In this document: positions 19,057 through 27,776 of the stretch, in pieces
Layout of the letters: the number at the start of each line of letters is the position of its first letter
Numbering within the stretch: position 1 is the stretch's first letter
Position numbers and translations under genes: made by a program
Notes under the pieces: model-generated
The model's database searches: none
What the model was told of the DNA's origin: nothing
What the model saw: the letters and a program-made list of their open reading frames with translations, nothing else
NCBI GenBank assembly: GCA_934320655.1
Contig: CAKRFN010000001.1
Span: 186,001-250,000, forward strand
Length of the DNA: 64,000 bases
Source of the DNA: an uncultured Eubacterium sp.
GTDB lineage: Bacteria; Bacillota; Clostridia; Lachnospirales; Lachnospiraceae
Direction: 5' to 3'

Positions 19057-20038
19057 AAGAATACTGCTGGCGTTTGTGTTGTCTGCTGGACTGTTGTTAT
19101 CCGGCTGTGGGCAGGATGTCAGCATTGAAGATCCCTATGACATCGGCACTTCTGCGACCAATGCGAAGAGTGCATCCGGAACAGAGCTGGTTTCCGGTTC
19201 TGCGGACGCGGTTCATTTTTTTGCAGAGAATTTGTGTGTGGCAGAGGAGGAAGAGACACAATCCGATGCCGTCACTTCACAGGTCGTGGAGGCGGCAGGC
19301 GTGTTTTTGCCGACGGACGGGACGATTTCCTATCAGAAAAATATATATGAAAAGATGTATCCCGCGAGTACAACCAAGATCATGACCGCTTATCTGGCGC
19401 TCACACAGGGCAATCCGGATGACATTGTGACGGTCAGCGAGCATGCGGTTGACCAGCCGAGCGATTCTTCGGTCTGTGGTCTGCGTGCCGGAGACCAGAT
19501 CAAATTGTCAGATCTGTTGTATGGGCTGATGCTAAAGAGCGGAAATGATGCAGCGATTGCGATCGCGGAGCATATTTCGGGCAGCGTGGAGGAGTTTGCA
19601 AACCTGATGAATGAGACCGCGCGTTCTTTCGGCGCAACGAACACGCATTTTGTCAATCCGAACGGGCTGCATGATGACGATCATTATACGTGTGTCTATG
19701 ATCTGTATCTGATCTTTTCACATGCAATCGAGCAGGAGCAGTTTGTGAATCTGATCCAGACGACGAGCTATACCGTATACTACACGGATGCGAACGGCAA
19801 TGAGACCAGTCAGTCGTGGACAAACACGAACAAGTATCTCAACGGTGAGGTGACACAGCCGGAGGGCATCACCGTATTAGGCGGAAAAACAGGCACCACC
19901 AACGCCGCCGGATACTGTCTCGTATTGCTTTCGGACAACGATAAAAACGAGCCGGTGATCTCTATCATCCTCAAAGCGGATGGCAGAAGCAACCTCTATT
20001 ATGTTATGAATCAGGTTCTTGCAAATTTTGCAAAATAG
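19040..20038 (+). CDS. Lipoprotein D-alanyl-D-alanine carboxypeptidase (DacA/S11 family)
   Basis: 332 residues starting at GTG (19040), with AGAGGAG about 12 bases before it. An N-terminal lipobox LLSGC places the lipidated cysteine at residue 23, so the mature protein is anchored outside the membrane. The S11 peptidase motifs are SxxK at Ser110-Lys113 (ASTTK), SGN at 167-169 and KTG at 283-285. It trims the terminal D-Ala of peptidoglycan pentapeptides, which limits cross-linking. The C-terminal PBP5-type beta domain and amphipathic anchor are absent, matching lipid anchoring instead. It is the last gene of the shape operon. Confidence 0.92.
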   Translation: MKCINKRILLAFVLSAGLLLSGCGQDVSIEDPYDIGTSATNAKSASGTELVSGSADAVHFFAENLCVAEEEETQSDAVTSQVVEAAGVFLPTDGTISYQKNIYEKMYPASTTKIMTAYLALTQGNPDDIVTVSEHAVDQPSDSSVCGLRAGDQIKLSDLLYGLMLKSGNDAAIAIAEHISGSVEEFANLMNETARSFGATNTHFVNPNGLHDDDHYTCVYDLYLIFSHAIEQEQFVNLIQTTSYTVYYTDANGNETSQSWTNTNKYLNGEVTQPEGITVLGGKTGTTNAAGYCLVLLSDNDKNEPVISIILKADGRSNLYYVMNQVLANFAK

Positions 20039-20040
20039 AG

Positions 20041-20069
20041 TTGTATTTTATGCGAAAATATTTTATAAT
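20041..20069 (+). promoter_or_regulatory. Promoter for the P-loop protein gene
   Basis: TTGTAT (20041-20046) and TATAAT (20064-20069) are separated by 17 bases, a near-consensus sigma-A promoter just behind the preceding stop codon. It gives a leader of about 80 bases before the ATG at 20159. Confidence 0.65.
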
Positions 20070-20158
20070 TTATCTATAGAAAAGCACCGCCGGAGTGAAA
20101 ATTTTTATACAATTTCACAAAACGGCCGTGTAGTAAGGAAAAGCAGGAGGAGATAGCG

Positions 20159-20578
20159 ATGGTTGAAATTATTGCTGGTGAAAAAGGTAAAGGAAAGACA
20201 AAATATTTATTGGATAAGGTAAACGAATCAGTAAAATCCGCATCCGGTAACATCGTATATCTGGATAAGAGCCAGAAACATATGTATGAGCTGAGTAACA
20301 AGGTTCGTCTGATCAATGTAACAGACTTCCCGGTAACAAACTGTGATGAATTCCTCGGATTTATCTGCGGTATCGTGTCACAGGATCACGATTTACAGGA
20401 AATGTATCTCGACAGTTTCCTGACGATTGCGAATGTAGAGGATGGACAGATCAATCATGCGATCGAAAAGCTGGATATTATCAGCGAAAAATACAATGTA
20501 AAGTTTGTTCTGAGCGTATCCAGAAATGAAGCAGATCTTCCGGAATGTGCAAAGGCAAAGATCATCGTTTCTCTGTAA
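20159..20578 (+). CDS. Small P-loop conserved protein of unknown function
   Basis: 139 residues. The N-terminal GEKGKGKTK (residues 7-15) is a Walker A-like loop right after a hydrophobic strand VEIIAG, as in small ATP-binding proteins. There is no clear Walker B with catalytic acid; VKFVLSVSRNE and AKIIVSL look like later strands of the same fold. It resembles short proteins sometimes labelled PilT-like in clostridial genomes, but no pilus context is present. A strong AGGAGG, its own promoter and a terminator directly after it show a monocistronic, probably well-expressed gene. Function unknown. Confidence 0.8.
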   Translation: MVEIIAGEKGKGKTKYLLDKVNESVKSASGNIVYLDKSQKHMYELSNKVRLINVTDFPVTNCDEFLGFICGIVSQDHDLQEMYLDSFLTIANVEDGQINHAIEKLDIISEKYNVKFVLSVSRNEADLPECAKAKIIVSL

Positions 20579-20595
20579 TAAATAAAAAATGAAAT

Positions 20596-20629
20596 ATAAG
20601 GTGCCTATTTTTTAGGCACCTTATTTCTT
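20596..20629. terminator. Bidirectional intrinsic terminator
   Basis: A perfect 12-base stem, ATAAGGTGCCTA with TAGGCACCTTAT, encloses a short T-rich loop. It is flanked by A-rich sequence on the left and TTCTT on the right. It separates the P-loop gene from the convergent DUF378 gene and can serve both. Confidence 0.88.
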
Positions 20630-20672
20630 GTGACAGGAAAATCCTGTCACATGCAGTTTTTTATTATGTTTG

Positions 20673-20879
20673 TTATCCGATGGAACGGATACGGCCATAA
20701 GCGCTGATCAGATACAAACCGGCAATTCCTACCAATGCATAGATAATGCGGGACAGCCAGGACATGTTTCCAAATAAAAAAGCAACGAGATCAAACTGGA
20801 AAAATCCAATCAGTCCCCAGTTGACTGCACCGATGATCACTAATGTGAGCAGGCAGTAATCCCAGAACTTTGAATTCAT
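20673..20879 (-). CDS. DUF378 family small membrane protein
   Basis: 68 residues with two membrane helices, beginning MNSKFWDYCLLTLVIIGAVN and containing WGLIGFFQFDLVAFLFG, the signature of DUF378 (YuzA-like) proteins. Function unknown. The frame opens seven codons earlier, but AAAGGAGG lies between the two ATGs at the right distance from the one at 20879. It is the only minus-strand gene within the first 27 kb and stands divergently from the next gene. Confidence 0.85.
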   Translation of the reverse strand: MNSKFWDYCLLTLVIIGAVNWGLIGFFQFDLVAFLFGNMSWLSRIIYALVGIAGLYLISAYGRIRSIG

Positions 20880-20954
20880 AATAAATACCTCCTTTTTCAC
20901 ATAGTATTCCTTTTTTTCGGAAAGCTATGCAAAAAATCAGAACAAATTAGAGTA

Positions 20955-22346
20955 ATGAAAAAAAACAGTAAAATTATTAAATATCCAAAAACATTGAATA
21001 TCAATATCGGCGTTGTGTTTTTTGCGCTTATTTTTATATATCTGCTATTTAACGTATACTCTTATCTGACCGCCAAGCATGTGTCCTACTATGAGGTGGA
21101 TACGGGCAGTATCCGCATCCAGACGACCTATACGGGACTGGCGCTGCGGGAGGAACAGCTGGTATATGCCGCAGAGGGCGGGTATGTCAATTATTACCTC
21201 AAGGACAATTCCCGTGCCAAACAGGGATCGTTGATCTGTTCGGTCGATGAAAACGGCAATGTCGCCGATCAGATCGCACAGGCGGGCGGTAATGACAACT
21301 CACTGGACGCAGCCGCGTACCAGATGCTTGTCGAGCAAATGAAAGATTACAGCAATTCCTACTCGGATACAGCCTTTTACAATACCTACACGTTTAAAAA
21401 CGATTTACAGGCAGAATTGATGGAAGCAGTCAATCTGAGTGCACTCAGCTCCATGTCCGAATATGCTGCAAACGCAGAGGCGGACAAGACCTTCCACCGT
21501 GTGACGGCATCTGAGCCGGGGATCGTATCCTATTATTATGACGGATACGAGGGTGTGACAGCCTCCAATTTTACCGTAGGAATGCTTGATGCCTCCGGCT
21601 ATGAAAAGGACAACCGCAAGGCGGCAACACATATTGAGGCGGGAGATCCGCTGTTCAAGCTGATCACATCGGAAAACTGGCAGATCGTATTTGCGATTGA
21701 CGACGATTTAAAAGCCATGTTAGAAAATGATTCGGCCATAAAGGTTCGCTTCAAATCCGATGAGACGACTGCGTGGGCGACATATGAGATCCAGAACCGC
21801 GACGGGAACAATTATCTGATCCTGTCGTTTACAAACTCGATGATCCGCTACGCCTCCGAGCGTTTTATCGATGTCGAGCTGCTGCTGAACAGACAGAGCG
21901 GACTCAAGATTCCGAACCAGTCGATTGTGTCAAAATCGTTTTTCATTGTACCACAGGAATATTTCACGAAGGGTGGCAATTCCAATTCACTTGGTGTCTT
22001 GACCGAGACGACGGATGATGCGGGTGAAAAGGTACAGAAGTTTATCGCGACCAATATCTATGCATCCACGGAGGACAGTTATGATATTCATGAGGATGGT
22101 CTGGAAAAGGGCACGAAGATACTTAGTCCGTCCGGAGGAGACAGCTATACGCTCAGTGATATGGAAGAACTGAAAGGTGTGTATAACATCAACAAGGGTT
22201 ACGCCGTATTCCGTATTATTAAGATTATATATCAGAATGAAGATTATACGATCGTGGAGCGCGGCACAGATTATGGATTGTCGCTCTATGACCATATTGC
22301 ACTCGACGGATCAATGATTACCGAAAACGAAATTATAAATGAATAG
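20955..22346 (+). CDS. HlyD-like single-pass membrane protein
   Basis: 463 residues: a basic N-terminus, one membrane helix (about 20-38), then an extracytoplasmic region with a split lipoyl/barrel-sandwich pattern (YTGLALREEQLVYAAEGGYVNYYL near residue 60, and TASEPGIVSYYYDG near 180) as in HlyD/AcrA adaptor proteins. A C-terminal beta-rich part resembles the membrane-proximal domain. No ABC transporter or outer-membrane partner is near; the gene leads yggS and sepF by only 11 bases. The same association is common in Lachnospiraceae, so an envelope role tied to division is conceivable but unproven. The ribosome binding site is weak. Confidence 0.8.
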   Translation: MKKNSKIIKYPKTLNINIGVVFFALIFIYLLFNVYSYLTAKHVSYYEVDTGSIRIQTTYTGLALREEQLVYAAEGGYVNYYLKDNSRAKQGSLICSVDENGNVADQIAQAGGNDNSLDAAAYQMLVEQMKDYSNSYSDTAFYNTYTFKNDLQAELMEAVNLSALSSMSEYAANAEADKTFHRVTASEPGIVSYYYDGYEGVTASNFTVGMLDASGYEKDNRKAATHIEAGDPLFKLITSENWQIVFAIDDDLKAMLENDSAIKVRFKSDETTAWATYEIQNRDGNNYLILSFTNSMIRYASERFIDVELLLNRQSGLKIPNQSIVSKSFFIVPQEYFTKGGNSNSLGVLTETTDDAGEKVQKFIATNIYASTEDSYDIHEDGLEKGTKILSPSGGDSYTLSDMEELKGVYNINKGYAVFRIIKIIYQNEDYTIVERGTDYGLSLYDHIALDGSMITENEIINE

Positions 22347-22357
22347 GAGAGAAAATC

Positions 22358-23053
22358 ATGTTAAAAGATAATTTAAAGCAGGTAGAGGACAATATTGCAA
22401 AGGCATGTGCACGTGCCGGCAGAGACCGTTCGGAGGTGACTCTGATCGCCGTCAGCAAAACCAAACCGGTAGAAATGCTTCAGGAGATCTATGACGAGGG
22501 CGTGCGGACGTTCGGAGAGAATAAAGTACAGGAAATCTGTGAGAAATATGAGCAGCTTCCGAGTGACATTGAATGGCATATGATCGGACATCTGCAGCGC
22601 AACAAGGTAAAGCAGGTGATCGATAAGGCAGCGTTGATTCATTCAGTGGATTCCTACCGTCTGGCACAGGAGATCAGCGTGCAGGCACAGAAAAAAAATA
22701 TTTGTATGCCGATTCTCGTAGAGGTCAATATTGCGCAGGAGGAGAGTAAATTCGGCATCTCTGCGGATGACACGGTACAGCTTGTGGAGGAGATCGCTGC
22801 GCTGCCGAATCTGGAAATCAAGGGGCTGATGACGATTGCTCCGTTTGTGACAGATCCGGAGGAAAACCGCACGTATTTTCGGCAAATCAAACAATTATCT
22901 GTTGACATAAAAAACAAAAACATTGATAATGTAAGTATGGATGTCCTGTCTATGGGTATGACCGGTGATTATGAGGTTGCCATCGAGGAGGGCGCGACGA
23001 TGGTTCGTGTGGGAACCGGTATTTTCGGCGCACGTAACTACGCAAACAAATAA
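22358..23053 (+). CDS. YggS/PLPBP family pyridoxal phosphate homeostasis protein
   Basis: 231 residues, an alanine-racemase-like barrel without a second domain. The PLP lysine lies in LIAVSKTKP (about residue 35). Also visible are FGENKVQE, WHMIGHLQRNKVK, HSVDSYRLAQEI, KFGIS and the C-terminal SMGMTGDYEVAIEEGATMVRVGTGIFG. It binds PLP and buffers B6 vitamers. It is directly ahead of sepF, as in Bacillus (ylmE-sepF). Confidence 0.95.
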   Translation: MLKDNLKQVEDNIAKACARAGRDRSEVTLIAVSKTKPVEMLQEIYDEGVRTFGENKVQEICEKYEQLPSDIEWHMIGHLQRNKVKQVIDKAALIHSVDSYRLAQEISVQAQKKNICMPILVEVNIAQEESKFGISADDTVQLVEEIAALPNLEIKGLMTIAPFVTDPEENRTYFRQIKQLSVDIKNKNIDNVSMDVLSMGMTGDYEVAIEEGATMVRVGTGIFGARNYANK

Positions 23054-23109
23054 GCAGATAAACGAATACAAAACGAATACAGACAGCACAGGATAGGAGT
23101 ATATAGATC

Positions 23110-23628
23110 ATGGGAGTATTTGATGGATTTTTAAATATGATGCGTCTCGGGCCGGACGATGATGATGATTTTTATGATGACGGCTACGAAGACGAAGTAG
23201 AAGAAAAGCCCAAGGCATCTGCCCGCAGCATTGCAAAGAGCAGTGTGGATGTGTCGGAGCCTGAGCCGGTGATCGATCGCCGTCCAAAGGAAAAGACGCA
23301 GAACAAGATCACACCGATGCGCAGTTCTTCCAGACGCGCACAGACATCCGGTGGCATGGAGGTATGTGTCATCAAGCCGACGACCTTTGATGAGTCGCGT
23401 GAGATCACGGAGACACTGCTTGCCAACCGTACCGTTGTCCTGAACGTTGAGGGACTGGATGTCGATATTGCACAGCGGATCATCGATTTTACATCCGGTT
23501 CATGCTTTGCGATCAACGGCAATCTTCAGAAGATCTCAAATTACATATTTATCATCACACCGGAGAGTGTAGATATATCTGGTGATTTCCAGTCATTGAT
23601 GGATAGCTTTGATATTTCAGGAATTTAA
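23110..23628 (+). CDS. sepF: Cell division protein SepF
   Basis: 172 residues. The N-terminal MGVFDGFLNMMRLG is the amphipathic membrane anchor. An acidic then basic disordered linker covers about 15-85, and the C-terminal SepF domain has VCVIKPTTFDESREITETLL, VVLNVEGLDVDIAQRIIDFTSG and a final IFIITPESVDISGD. SepF bundles FtsZ and tethers it to the membrane. Neighbours yggS and ylmH match the classic Gram-positive division cluster. Confidence 0.95.
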   Translation: MGVFDGFLNMMRLGPDDDDDFYDDGYEDEVEEKPKASARSIAKSSVDVSEPEPVIDRRPKEKTQNKITPMRSSSRRAQTSGGMEVCVIKPTTFDESREITETLLANRTVVLNVEGLDVDIAQRIIDFTSGSCFAINGNLQKISNYIFIITPESVDISGDFQSLMDSFDISGI

Positions 23629-23652
23629 GGAATTTGTAAATAAAAATCATGA

Positions 23653-24426
23653 ATGAAAATTATGAATGAAGAAGCGTTATATATCAGTAAACGCCTGATA
23701 GATCTGTCCAGACAGGCGCAGCGAAAAGGGATCGTGCTGTTTAGTGATTTCCTGTCGCTGAATGAACAGACGATCTTACAACAGAACAAGGATCTGCTGG
23801 AGTCTTCCTATGAGATGTCCGGTGGGTACGAATATGCAGAGCGTCAGATGGTAGCCTTTATCCCTGATGCTCTCTTTTATGAGTGGGATTATCCGATGAA
23901 ATGTGTACGCGTCCTTCCGGCATATCCAAAGTTTGCAGAAAACCTTTCGCATCGGGATGTGTTGGGTGCGCTCATGAGTCTTGGTATCGAACGCAGCCGG
24001 ATCGGAGATCTGATCGTCAATGATCGGGCAAAGGAGAGTGAAATATTTTTCTTCGCGGAAGATGGGATCACGCCATACATTATGGATACGCTGACCTCCA
24101 TCCGTCACACGGTCGTGACGCTGGAACTTCTGGATGATTACCGGATCGATTACGTTCCGCATTTTCAGGAGAAAGAGGCGATCGTCACTTCGAACCGTCT
24201 GGATGCTGTCATTGCAGCGATTTGTAAAATATCCAGATCGGCGTCCCTGCGGTTGATTCAGGAGGGCAAGATTTTTGTGAACGGAGCAGAAAGTTTACAT
24301 AATACTTATTATTGTAAACAAGGCGACGTTTTATCAATCCGTGGGTTTGGAAAAGTACGTTTTGGCGAGACACTCGGAGTGACCAAAAAAGACCGTATCC
24401 GGTTTTCGTACCAGCTCTTTGATTAA
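23653..24426 (+). CDS. ylmH: YlmH-type S4 RNA-binding protein
   Basis: 257 residues. The N-terminal part carries the YlmH segments FSDFLSLNEQ and FLPAYP-like VLPAYPKF; a C-terminal S4 domain (SNRLDAVIAAICKISRSASLRLIQEGKIFVNG) binds RNA. In Bacillus, YlmH acts on stalled large-subunit complexes with peptidyl-tRNA. Two ATGs are possible (23653 and 23662); neither has a strong ribosome binding site. In many relatives DivIVA follows; here aroB does. Confidence 0.9.
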   Translation: MKIMNEEALYISKRLIDLSRQAQRKGIVLFSDFLSLNEQTILQQNKDLLESSYEMSGGYEYAERQMVAFIPDALFYEWDYPMKCVRVLPAYPKFAENLSHRDVLGALMSLGIERSRIGDLIVNDRAKESEIFFFAEDGITPYIMDTLTSIRHTVVTLELLDDYRIDYVPHFQEKEAIVTSNRLDAVIAAICKISRSASLRLIQEGKIFVNGAESLHNTYYCKQGDVLSIRGFGKVRFGETLGVTKKDRIRFSYQLFD

Positions 24427-24516
24427 ATATCCGCTCATCGGGGAAACGTGGACTGGTAAAGCGGATGGCTACGGGGAATTTTTATATCGAGTTTATATCG
24501 GGAAAGGAAGTAAAAG
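24427..24516 (+). other. Short structured spacer between ylmH and aroB
   Basis: ATCCGCT (24429-24435) pairs with AGCGGAT (24460-24466), and TTTATATCG occurs twice in tandem before the aroB ribosome binding site. No gene. It may be a small leader or weak terminator. Confidence 0.4.
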
Positions 24517-25611
24517 ATGCGAAAAGAGATTGATGTCCATTATGAAGGAGCGCATTGCTACTATATTACGTTAAACAGTACGTTTGAGTCTCTGTGCAGC
24601 GATCTGGCAGACGCGCTCGGAGCGGATCAAAGCCGAAAAGTCTGCATTGTATCGGATTCAAACGTGGCAAAAATATACTTAAATAAGATCGAGCAGATCT
24701 TAAAGCCGCAATATCCGCAAGTTTTTTCGTTTGTTTTTGATGCCGGAGAGCAAAGCAAAAACATGGATACTGTACAGAAATTATATGAGCATTTAATAAT
24801 TAACAAATTTGACCGCCATGATTTTCTCATTGCACTTGGTGGTGGAGTCGTTGGAGATCTGACCGGTTTCACAGCAGCGACCTATCTGCGTGGGATTGAC
24901 TTCGTCCAGATACCGACTTCGCTGCTGGCGCAGGTGGATTCGAGCATCGGAGGCAAGACCGGCGTTGATTTTCAGCAGTACAAAAACATGGTCGGCGCTT
25001 TTTACCAGCCGAAGCTCGTCTATATGAGCATGGAGGTGTTTGATTCGCTTCCGGATCAGCAGTTTGCAAACGGCATGGCAGAGGAGCTCAAGCATGGTCT
25101 GATCAAAGACCGCGATTACTATATGTGGATGAGGGATCACCGGACAGAGATTTTACAGAAAGCACCGGAGACCATGATCGGAATGTTGGACATCGGCTGT
25201 AACATCAAGCGCGTGGTTGTTGAGAATGACCCGAAGGAAAAAGGAGAGCGCGCGCTGCTCAATTTCGGTCATACGATCGGACATGCCGTTGAAAAATTAT
25301 CCGATTTTCAGCTGTATCATGGGGAATGTGTAGCGATCGGCATGGTGGCTGCCGTCTATCTTTCCGTCAAAAAGGGCTGTTTATCATCCGAGGAACTGCT
25401 GGAGCTGGAACAGGTGCTGCGTGACTATAAACTGCCGACACGGATTCACGGATACGATGCGGCGCAGATTCTCGCAACCACGAAATCCGATAAGAAAATG
25501 ATCGGCGGAAAAGTGAAATTTACCCTGCTGCGCGCATTTGGAGATGCTTACTCAGATCTGTCCCTGACCGACGAGGATCTGCTTGAAGCGATTAACTATG
25601 TATTGGAGTGA
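24517..25611 (+). CDS. aroB: 3-dehydroquinate synthase
   Basis: 364 residues, the second step of the shikimate pathway. NAD-binding IALGGGVVGDLTGFTAATYLRG, the substrate segment PTSLLAQVDSSIGGKTGV, the metal-binding EELKHGLIKD and HTIGHAVEKL are all present. AAAGGAAG stands before the ATG. Its last bases overlap a possible GTG start of lspA, but the lspA ATG nine bases on is preferred. No other shikimate gene is in the window. Confidence 0.97.
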   Translation: MRKEIDVHYEGAHCYYITLNSTFESLCSDLADALGADQSRKVCIVSDSNVAKIYLNKIEQILKPQYPQVFSFVFDAGEQSKNMDTVQKLYEHLIINKFDRHDFLIALGGGVVGDLTGFTAATYLRGIDFVQIPTSLLAQVDSSIGGKTGVDFQQYKNMVGAFYQPKLVYMSMEVFDSLPDQQFANGMAEELKHGLIKDRDYYMWMRDHRTEILQKAPETMIGMLDIGCNIKRVVVENDPKEKGERALLNFGHTIGHAVEKLSDFQLYHGECVAIGMVAAVYLSVKKGCLSSEELLELEQVLRDYKLPTRIHGYDAAQILATTKSDKKMIGGKVKFTLLRAFGDAYSDLSLTDEDLLEAINYVLE

Positions 25612-25616
25612 TAAAA

Positions 25617-26162
25617 ATGGAGCATACAAACAATAACAGCTGCGTGCGGAGCTATGTCATCGGGGCAGTCATCGCCGCAGCCATGATTTTTCTCGATCAG
25701 GTGACAAAGCTGCTCGCTGTGTCAAAATTAAAAAATCAGGATGCGTTTGTGATCTTGAAAGGTGTCTTTGAACTGCATTATCTGGAAAACCGTGGTGCGG
25801 CATTCGGTGTGATGCAGGGCAAAAAGATTTTTTTTGTCGTAATCACAATCATAATGGTACTGTTTTTGATCTATGCATACGGCAGGCTGCCCGCAGAAAA
25901 GCGTTTTTTCCCGCTGCACGGCATCTGTATCACGTTATTTGCCGGTGCAATCGGCAATTTTATTGACCGCATCGTCCATAATTATGTGATCGATTTCTTT
26001 TATTTTTCACTGATCGATTTTCCGATCTTTAACGTTGCGGATATCTATGTGACCTGTGCGGTTGCATTGTTTGTTATTTTGTTTTTGTTCTATTATAAAG
26101 AAACGGATCTGGATCGCCTGTCTGCCTTGATTTTTCACCGCAGCAGGACACGGGAGCAGTAA
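25617..26162 (+). CDS. lspA: Lipoprotein signal peptidase (signal peptidase II)
   Basis: 181 residues with four membrane helices. The first helix ends MIFLDQVTKLL; ENRGAAFGVMQG follows. The two catalytic aspartates lie in GAIGNFIDRIVHN and FPIFNVADIYV. It cleaves prolipoproteins at the lipidated cysteine. The ATG at 25617 is preceded by GGAG at about eight bases; a GTG at 25608 is less likely. LspA followed by an RluD-type gene is a widespread bacterial pairing. Confidence 0.96.
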   Translation: MEHTNNNSCVRSYVIGAVIAAAMIFLDQVTKLLAVSKLKNQDAFVILKGVFELHYLENRGAAFGVMQGKKIFFVVITIIMVLFLIYAYGRLPAEKRFFPLHGICITLFAGAIGNFIDRIVHNYVIDFFYFSLIDFPIFNVADIYVTCAVALFVILFLFYYKETDLDRLSALIFHRSRTREQ

Positions 26163-26174
26163 CAGGAGCACACG

Positions 26175-27107
26175 ATGAATGAATCGGTAATTGCAAATTT
26201 TGAAGTAACCTATGAATATGAAAACGAACGACTGGATAAGTTCTTAGCCGCCATATTTCCCGAGCGGTCAAGAACTTATTTTTCAAAGCTGATCAAGGAT
26301 GGCCACGTGACGATGGATCAGAAGGTGCTGAAGGCGAACTACCGCCTGCACACGGATGATCTCATCACCGTGGAAACACCGCCTGCCGAACGTGTAGAGA
26401 TTCTGCCGGAAAATATACCGCTTGACATTCTGTATGAGGATGCGGCATTGTTAGTCGTCAATAAACCAAAGGGCATGGTCGTCCATCCGTCTGCCGGACA
26501 TTACAGCGGGACGCTGGTGAACGCCGTCATGTACCACTGTGGGGATGAGCTCAGCGGGATCAACGGCGTTGTCCGCCCCGGAATCGTACACCGGATCGAT
26601 AAGGATACGACCGGCTCGCTTATTATCTGTAAAACAGATGCGGCGCATATACACATCGCGGAGCAGATCAAAAACCATTCCTGCAACCGCAGATACCGCG
26701 GGATCGTTGTGGGTAATGTTGCAGAAGATCACGGTACGGTGACAGGTGCGATCGGCCGTGATCCCAAGGATCGCAAAAAAATGGCAATCAATGAAAAAAA
26801 CGGCAAACCTGCGGTCACACATTATACGGTTTTGGAGCGTTTTGGAAATTATACTTATATGGAATTTGCCTTAGAGACCGGCAGGACGCACCAGATCCGC
26901 GTACACATGGCGAGTATCGGGCATCCGCTGCTCGGTGATGAGGTGTACGGCGGCAGGCATGTGAGTGGCAAATGGCATTTGCAGGGTCAGACACTACATG
27001 CAATGCATTTAGGATTTATTCACCCGACAACCGGTGAATTTTTAGAAATCAATGCAGAATTGCCAGAATATTTCGAAAAAATATTAGCGGAATTGCGTCG
27101 AAAGTGA
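26175..27107 (+). CDS. RluD-type large-subunit rRNA pseudouridine synthase
   Basis: 310 residues: an N-terminal S4 domain (RLDKFLAAIFPERSRTYFSKLI) and a RluA-family catalytic domain with RPGIVHRIDKDTTGSLI, whose aspartate is the nucleophile. ALETGRTHQIRVHMASIGHPLLGD is the second family signature. The RluD subtype is inferred from S4 content and the lspA neighbour. Confidence 0.93.
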   Translation: MNESVIANFEVTYEYENERLDKFLAAIFPERSRTYFSKLIKDGHVTMDQKVLKANYRLHTDDLITVETPPAERVEILPENIPLDILYEDAALLVVNKPKGMVVHPSAGHYSGTLVNAVMYHCGDELSGINGVVRPGIVHRIDKDTTGSLIICKTDAAHIHIAEQIKNHSCNRRYRGIVVGNVAEDHGTVTGAIGRDPKDRKKMAINEKNGKPAVTHYTVLERFGNYTYMEFALETGRTHQIRVHMASIGHPLLGDEVYGGRHVSGKWHLQGQTLHAMHLGFIHPTTGEFLEINAELPEYFEKILAELRRK

Positions 27108-27113
27108 TATAAT
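27105..27113 (+). promoter_or_regulatory. Extended -10 promoter for the cytidylate-kinase-like gene
   Basis: TGATATAAT at the end of the rluD-like gene is a full extended -10 element; no good -35 is seen at 17-18 bases. It would give a short leader to the ATG at 27150. Confidence 0.45.
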
Positions 27114-27149
27114 ACAATTACAAAATGTACTTTGAAAGGACGTGATTCT

Positions 27150-27776
27150 ATGGCAAAAATTATTTATACCATCGGACGAGAATTTGGAAGCGGAGGAAAG
27201 GATGTTGGACAGAAGCTGGCTGAAAAGCTGGGTATTCCGTTTTACGATAAAGAGCTTTTGACACGTGCAGCAGCGGAAAGCGGGCTGTGTGAGGAGATTT
27301 TCCATATGCAGGATGAGAAGCCGACGAGCAGCTTTTTGTATTCGCTCGTGACAGACACTTATTCGTTCAGCAATTACCACGGAAATACTACCTATATGGA
27401 TATGCCGCTCAGCCAGAAAGTATTTCTGGCGCAATTTGACACGATCAAGCGAATCGCAGCCGAAGGCTCCTGTGTGATCGTCGGCCGGTGTGCGGACTAT
27501 GCATTATCGGAAGAACCGAACTGCATCAATGCATTTATTTACGCAGACAAAAACTATCGGATCAAGCGCGTGGCACATGATCTGGGCGTTTCCGAATCCA
27601 AGGCAAAGGATATGATCAACCGCACAGACAAAGAGCGTGCCAGCTACTACAATTTCTATACAAATAAGAAATGGGGCGATTCCCGCAGCTATGATCTGGC
27701 ATTAAACAGCGAGAAGCTGGGAATCGACGGATGTGTGGATATGCTGATCCGTTTTGCGGACATCAATCATCAATAA
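27150..27776 (+). CDS. Cytidylate kinase-like family protein
   Basis: 208 residues of the cytidylate_kinase2 family. The N-terminal IYTIGREFGSGGKDVGQKLAE holds a P-loop-like turn, GIPFYDKELL is typical, and CVIVGRCADYAL and the lid segment RTDKERASYYNFYTNKKWG follow. The substrate is not established for this family. The frame opens earlier at a TTG, but the ATG at 27150 follows AAAGGACG and gives the family N-terminus. It ends by overlapping the convergent ttcA-like gene by 14 bases, with no terminator visible between them. Confidence 0.88.
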   Translation: MAKIIYTIGREFGSGGKDVGQKLAEKLGIPFYDKELLTRAAAESGLCEEIFHMQDEKPTSSFLYSLVTDTYSFSNYHGNTTYMDMPLSQKVFLAQFDTIKRIAAEGSCVIVGRCADYALSEEPNCINAFIYADKNYRIKRVAHDLGVSESKAKDMINRTDKERASYYNFYTNKKWGDSRSYDLALNSEKLGIDGCVDMLIRFADINHQ

